The position numbers and the translations under genes were made by a program. The notes under the pieces are model-generated. The model was given only the letters and a program-made list of their open reading frames with translations. It had not been told where the DNA came from and did not search any database. Positions 63,045 through 64,000 of a stretch of DNA of 64,000 nucleotides are shown in pieces. Position 1 is the stretch's first letter. Each line of letters opens with the position of its first letter. Source of the stretch: Candidatus Gastranaerophilales bacterium (lineage in GTDB: Bacteria; Cyanobacteriota; Vampirovibrionia; Gastranaerophilales; Gastranaerophilaceae); the NCBI GenBank assembly GCA_944326915.1, contig CALVFT010000002.1:124001-188000 (forward strand), given 5' to 3'.

Positions 63045-63765
63045 AAATAATATTTCCTAAACCTACAATAACAGCTGTCTCCGCTTTTAGAATTAAATCA
63101 CCTAATGTTAACATTGGGATTTGGTAATCTTTAAGTAATTGAAACTCTCTTTGAGAAAAACCTCCTTCAGGGCCAATAATTACTAGTAAATTTTCACCGG
63201 ATGCTATCTCATTATAAGATACATATTCTCTTAATGTCAAATCAGTTTGTCTTTCACAAAATGCGATTATTTTATCAAACTTTTTATTTTTTAAAATATC
63301 CTCTAGAGTATTAATTGGTTCAAAACATGTTGGAATAAATGCTCTTTCACATTGTTTTGAAGCTTCGTACATGATTTTTTGCCACTTTTCTACTTTTTTA
63401 GATACCACATCTTTTTTTACAGCACAATTATCTGTTAGGACAGGAAAAACTCCACAAACACCTAATTCTGTCGCTTTTTCAATAACAGTTGACTGAGCAT
63501 CACTTCTAAGCGGAGATTGTGCCAAAAAAAGGTTAAAGTCTAGATAACGATTAGATGGATACAACTTATTAATATTTACAACTATTTCTTTAGATGTAAT
63601 TTCTACAACACTTACTTCATATTGGATACGCTTTTCATCAATCAACAAAAGTTCTTCTCCAACTTTAGTTCTTAATGATTTTGCAATATGTTGGTACGTA
63701 TCCTTATCTGATATTATTAGCCTATTATTAATTACATCCTTGGAACTTACAAAAAAATGTGGCAT
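63016..63765 (-). CDS. rsmE: 16S rRNA m3U1498 methyltransferase
   Basis: A SPOUT methyltransferase that methylates U1498 of 16S rRNA. The 249 residues include FFVSSKDVINNRLIIS, LAQSPLRSDAQSTVIEKATE, VIIGPEGGFSQREF and the knotted tail LTLGDLILKAETAVIVGLG. In the family the last motif usually has Arg before the ETA; here it is Lys, a mild change. It leads the rsmE-cca pair. Confidence 0.94.
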   Translation of the reverse strand: MPHFFVSSKDVINNRLIISDKDTYQHIAKSLRTKVGEELLLIDEKRIQYEVSVVEITSKEIVVNINKLYPSNRYLDFNLFLAQSPLRSDAQSTVIEKATELGVCGVFPVLTDNCAVKKDVVSKKVEKWQKIMYEASKQCERAFIPTCFEPINTLEDILKNKKFDKIIAFCERQTDLTLREYVSYNEIASGENLLVIIGPEGGFSQREFQLLKDYQIPMLTLGDLILKAETAVIVGLGNIIYEFNNYRKN

Positions 63766-63911
63766 AAAAACACCTCTTAGTCTTTTTTATATTATAACAA
63801 ATATATTAAATATTTATTAAAATTTAAATAAAAAAGTAGCAAAATATTTTATTTTGAAGTATTATAACAGTAGTAAAAAACAGTTACCCGTTAAGGAACA
63901 AAGGGGATAAA

Positions 63912-64000
63912 GTGGAAAATAATAAAAAACAAAATAATGATATGACTATCGGGATACCCCGTGCAATGTCTTTTTATCACAATTATCCGTTTTATTACGG
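63912..64000 (+). CDS. Acyl-CoA-dehydratase-activase-related protein (DUF2229-like), 5' end only
   Basis: Only the first 29 or so codons are present. The opening IGIPRAMSFYHNYPFYYG resembles the start of DUF2229 proteins linked to 2-hydroxyacyl-CoA dehydratase activation, normally IGIPRAL followed by an aromatic-rich stretch. AAGGGG precedes the GTG at 63912; the internal ATG at 63942 is an alternative start. The gene runs off the window edge. Confidence 0.6.
   Translation, partial: MENNKKQNNDMTIGIPRAMSFYHNYPFYY

Overview
This AT-rich window looks like a chromosome segment of a non-photosynthetic relative of Cyanobacteria (Vampirovibrionia/Melainabacteria, most likely the gut order Gastranaerophilales). 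That assignment is an inference. It rests on the ATP synthase cluster, which has two different b-type stator genes and the order a, c, b', b, delta, alpha, gamma with beta and epsilon absent, as in cyanobacteria. Other supports are a gamma subunit without the long insert of photosynthetic relatives, anaerobe-type oxygen defence (desulfoferrodoxin plus ferritin), a sodium-pumping oxaloacetate decarboxylase, glycogen genes, and several large unrecognised membrane-protein families. I see no phage, transposon, CRISPR array or tRNA gene.

Layout. 0-8 kb: MnmC-like tRNA methyltransferase, thrB, a small ferredoxin, a coiled-coil protein, an AI-2E-type permease with a radical SAM protein, a histidine-phosphatase homologue lacking key residues, leuD. 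8-9 kb: rpsL-rpsG with a good promoter and a foldable leader, closed by a terminator. 9-18 kb: a hybrid-cluster-protein homologue that has lost its cluster ligands, wecB, a Cys/Gly/Ser-tailed protein, a GIY-YIG protein, a hybrid histidine kinase/response regulator/membrane-protein operon, then ferritin and desulfoferrodoxin. 18.2-18.5 kb: a long SRP RNA with an Alu domain. 18.5-27 kb: GT2 glycosyltransferase, ChbG/HpnK-type deacetylase, secreted phospholipase-D-like protein, a VWA protein, a PLP lyase and an alpha-glucan phosphorylase lacking the PLP lysine. 28.4-34.6 kb: the smc-scpA-scpB condensin operon with an overlapping TPR/metzincin protease. 34.7-43.6 kb: FAD protein, orphan sensor kinase, TPR protein, LeuA-like synthase, YbaK, leuC. 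43.7-48.6 kb: ECF sigma/anti-sigma pair, two unknown membrane proteins, glgC, an odd purN. 48.6-52.6 kb: birA-oadG-oadA-oadB. 52.7-57.9 kb: ATP synthase with an embedded B-box zinc-finger membrane protein. 58-61.3 kb: two large paralogous membrane proteins. 61.6-64 kb: cca, rsmE and the start of a CoA-dehydratase-activase-like gene.

How it works together. Leucine synthesis is split: leuC sits beside a LeuA-like synthase, leuD 35 kb away. Glycogen metabolism has glgC and a phosphorylase-like gene. The decarboxylase would export sodium, whereas the ATP synthase c subunit lacks two of the usual sodium-site residues, so protons are the likelier coupling ion there. BirA is encoded with the biotin protein it should modify.

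Most unusual: three recognisable enzyme folds that have lost catalytic or cofactor residues (Hcp-like, GlgP-like, histidine phosphatase), a purN with a cysteine tail and altered active-site Asn, the zinc-finger protein inside the atp operon, the membrane-protein family, and short regulatory repeats before the ECF sigma and atp genes. No single locus is convincingly a new multi-gene system.
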